Source of the DNA: Lachnospiraceae bacterium
GTDB taxonomy: Bacteria; Bacillota; Clostridia; Lachnospirales; Lachnospiraceae
Assembly (NCBI GenBank): GCA_031272985.1
Contig: JAISSU010000009.1
Coordinates: forward strand, 1 to 43,891
Length of the DNA stretch: 43,891 nt
Direction of reading: 5' to 3'
The notes under the pieces were generated by a model, which did no database searches, was not told the DNA's origin, and worked only from the letters and a program-made list of their open reading frames with translations. The first letter of the stretch is position 1. Every line of letters starts with the position of its first letter. Of the stretch, positions 42,025 to 43,891 are shown piece by piece. A program made the position numbers and the translations under genes.

Positions 42025-42035
42025 ACATTTTATAA

Positions 42036-42079
42036 AGCTGCAAAATGCCTATTGAAACAGCTGCAAAGTACCTATTGAA
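42036..42079 (+). repeat. two-copy 23-base tandem repeat
   Basis: AGCTGCAAAATGCCTATTGAA (42036-42056) and AGCTGCAAAGTACCTATTGA (42059-42078 and on) are 23 bases apart with two differences. They lie between the DUF975 terminator and the yerC-like gene and could be regulator sites or a small duplication. Confidence 0.75.
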
Positions 42080-42155
42080 CGAAATAACATATCACAATTG
42101 ACTTTAGGAATTCACAGTGCTAAAATATCCTCAAAATAGCAGTGGGGAGGTTCTT

Positions 42156-42443
42156 ATGAGCAAAACAATACATACGGATGCCGTTGATTATTTATTTACA
42201 GCGATTCTGTCGCTTAAGGACAAAAAGGAGTGCTATACATTTTTTGAAGATATTTGCACTATAAATGAAATTTTGTCGCTCTCACAGCGCTTTGAAGTCG
42301 CAAAGATGCTAAGAGACCATAAGACATATCTGGAGATAGCCGAGAAAACGGGCGCTTCTACTGCGACTATCAGTAGAGTGAACCGCTCGCTTAATTACGG
42401 GAATGATGGGTATGATATGGTGTTTGCGAGGATTAATAAATAG
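42156..42443 (+). CDS. YerC/YecD-family TrpR-like regulator
   Basis: A 95-residue DNA-binding protein of the YerC/YecD group in the TrpR superfamily. The helical fold starts DAVDYLFTAILSLKDKKECY; the helix-turn-helix is TYLEIAEKTGASTATISRVN, followed by RSLNYGNDGYDMVF, which is the family signature. The ligand is not known. GGGGAGG lies 6 bases before the ATG at 42156. It stands alone between the DUF975 and serpin genes; the tandem repeat upstream is a possible autoregulatory site. Confidence 0.9.
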   Translation: MSKTIHTDAVDYLFTAILSLKDKKECYTFFEDICTINEILSLSQRFEVAKMLRDHKTYLEIAEKTGASTATISRVNRSLNYGNDGYDMVFARINK

Positions 42444-42532
42444 TTCTTAGGAAGCTGTAATGTTTCCGGCAGTATCAGAGTTATTATATCATGTAACCGG
42501 TTACTCACATATGGTGTATAGGAGAAACTAGA

Positions 42533-43741
42533 ATGAGAAAATTATGTTTAATACTTGCCGGAATTCTGATGCTGACAGCCTGCAAGGCTAATCCCAATGA
42601 AAACAATACCAATAATGAGCCCGAGGTCGAAAACCCGGGCAGGAGTATGAATCTGGAGACCTCGTTTAATAGCCTAATGGATGGGCTTCTCGTGGATGGC
42701 GGGGAGAATTCCTGCATCTCGCCATTATCGATTAAGTTGGCGCTCGCAATGGCATATAACGGCGCCGATGGCGAAACCAAGGAATTACTTAACACACTTT
42801 TTGAGAAATCACCAGAGGAATTGAATGAGTGGGCGAAAGCTTTTTTGGCAGCGGCTGCGAATTACGACGGAAAGAATGCCGATGAATATTCGGCACCGAA
42901 TCCGGAGCTAAGGGTTGCGAATTCATTTTGGATTCGTAAAGGAGACGAAAAAGAAATTTCTAAGGATTTTACCGAGGCGCTGACGGGAAATTTCAATGCA
43001 GAGAGCGGAGAATTCAACAAGAATCCCGATCCTATTAATAAATGGATTGCGAAAGCAACGAATGATAAGATACAAAATATGTTAGATGACATCAGTCCTG
43101 AGGCTATTACATATCTGGTAAATGCACTGTATTTCAAAGCACAATGGGTACAGGATTTCAGTGAGTCAGCGACCGCACCCGCCACATTTAATAATGCCGA
43201 TGGCAGCACTGTTGATATAGATATGCTAAATGGGTGGGCTGATGGATACATAAATACAGACAAATTTGAAGGAATTACGAAAAATCTGTTTGGAGGTTTT
43301 ACATTTACGGCACTAATGCCGAAAACCGACGAGGACGTAACGCTTGATGAGATACTTGATGCTTCAAATGATGTGGATTACGATTACTCTGTGATAAATT
43401 TAAGAATACCAAAATTCGACTTGGAGACGAGTGTTGAAATCGGAAAAGGAAATCACAAAGAATTTGACGCATTATTTGCCGATAATGGTATGAACAAAGC
43501 AATAGCGCAGGATGCTGAAAATCTCACGAATCTTTACATCTCAAAGGTGGTTCACAAAACCACATTTACATTGGCGGAAGCAGGAATTGAAGCGAGCGCC
43601 GCGACAGTCATCATGATGGAAACAGCCGCAGCCGACATAGAGCCCAAAGAGGTCAGCATCGTATTTGATAAGCCATTTTATTATACTCTGACGGATAGTA
43701 ACGGGGAGGTATTGTTTGTGGGAAGGATAAGGCAGCTGTAG
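42533..43741 (+). CDS. serpin-family lipoprotein
   Basis: A 402-residue serine protease inhibitor. The lipoprotein signal MRKLCLILAGILMLTAC places the lipidated Cys at 17, so it is anchored outside the membrane, with a short Asn-rich linker. Serpin blocks visible are CISPLSIKLALAMAYNGADG, YLVNALYFKAQWVQDF, TALMPKTDEDV, the hinge EAGIEASAATVIMMETAA (from residue 349) and the C-terminal FDKPFYYTLTDSNGEVLFVG. The reactive loop counts to an Ala-Ala P1-P1' bond (tentative), which suggests elastase- or subtilisin-like target proteases. The usual Thr or Ser at P14 is Ile. AGGAGA precedes the ATG. Possible targets are host or microbial proteases at the cell surface. Confidence 0.93.
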   Translation: MRKLCLILAGILMLTACKANPNENNTNNEPEVENPGRSMNLETSFNSLMDGLLVDGGENSCISPLSIKLALAMAYNGADGETKELLNTLFEKSPEELNEWAKAFLAAAANYDGKNADEYSAPNPELRVANSFWIRKGDEKEISKDFTEALTGNFNAESGEFNKNPDPINKWIAKATNDKIQNMLDDISPEAITYLVNALYFKAQWVQDFSESATAPATFNNADGSTVDIDMLNGWADGYINTDKFEGITKNLFGGFTFTALMPKTDEDVTLDEILDASNDVDYDYSVINLRIPKFDLETSVEIGKGNHKEFDALFADNGMNKAIAQDAENLTNLYISKVVHKTTFTLAEAGIEASAATVIMMETAAADIEPKEVSIVFDKPFYYTLTDSNGEVLFVGRIRQL

Positions 43742-43891
43742 ATGATGAAAAAAAGTTCTAAAACAGTTCTAAAAGAAAGACTGTTGTGCTCGGAGAAATT
43801 TCCCGTACTGCCATGTTGAAAGGTTGGATTCCGGTGCAGATTACGGTTAATCCTTCCATGCTTGATGACGCTATTGACCAATTGAATTCAA
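43742..43891 (+). other. end of window: possible partial reading frame
   Basis: A frame open to the end of the window reads VVLGEISRTAMLKGWIPVQI then TVNPSMLDDAIDQLNS. It has no clear start: the ATG at 43813 lacks a well-placed ribosome binding site. It may be the beginning of a gene or a fragment; I cannot name it. No terminator for the serpin gene is visible here. Confidence 0.25.

Overview
The window reads as a stretch of a moderately low-GC Firmicutes chromosome, most likely class Clostridia and probably a Lachnospiraceae-type gut bacterium. I infer this from gene families common there (tandem NlpC/P60 proteins, DUF815 ATPase, DUF5662, DUF975, NiaR, RqcH, YerC/YecD), strong AGGAGG-type ribosome binding sites, and a tRNA-Trp gene without an encoded CCA. 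No species is assigned. No CRISPR array, rRNA, intact insertion sequence or prophage was seen.

Region 1 (1-3.9 kb, accessory and decayed). A macro-domain gene with an internal deletion and frameshift, a Fic gene cut off just after its catalytic motif, an intact-looking RelB/YafQ-type toxin-antitoxin pair, a small two-helix membrane protein, a second copy of the macro-gene 5' end fused to a foreign C-terminal tail, DUF2200, GrpB, a tiny membrane protein and a frameshifted tail of a GH16 glycanase. It looks like a graveyard built by repeated deletion and fusion.

Region 2 (4.1-16.5 kb, plus strand, mostly core). ilvN-ilvC; two tandem secreted NlpC/P60 hydrolases; rpsB-tsf; an M55 D-aminopeptidase; NiaR and a PTS IIC-like membrane protein; a long structured leader followed by a chorismate mutase/prephenate dehydratase; and a DUF815 AAA ATPase that overlaps tail-to-tail with the next minus-strand gene.

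Region 3 (16.5-27.9 kb, minus strand). PLP aminotransferase, RqcH, a membrane protein, a complete oppDFBCA peptide importer with its own promoter and terminator, and a regulator with a GGDEF-like domain and winged helix.

Region 4 (28.2-33.1 kb, plus). A putative transporter with an M20 amidohydrolase, divergent from the regulator and separated from it by a repeat-rich control region; then iolG-iolE behind a near-consensus promoter with a candidate operator. Minus-strand items follow: a truncated XRE gene, a pyridoxal kinase, and a tRNA-Trp separated from the kinase by four consecutive hairpins.

Region 5 (34.6-43.9 kb, plus). A GlgX/isoamylase-like GH13 protein that has lost all its catalytic carboxylates, then TraX, DUF5662 and PTS enzyme I in a tight run; a purine permease behind an elaborate leader RNA that does not match the known purine riboswitch; a DUF975 protein, a YerC/YecD regulator and a serpin lipoprotein.

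The strongest leads are the purine-permease leader, the hairpin array between tRNA-Trp and the kinase, the structured leader of the chorismate mutase gene, the dead GH13 protein, and the duplicated macro-gene fragments. I did not find a clearly new multi-gene system.
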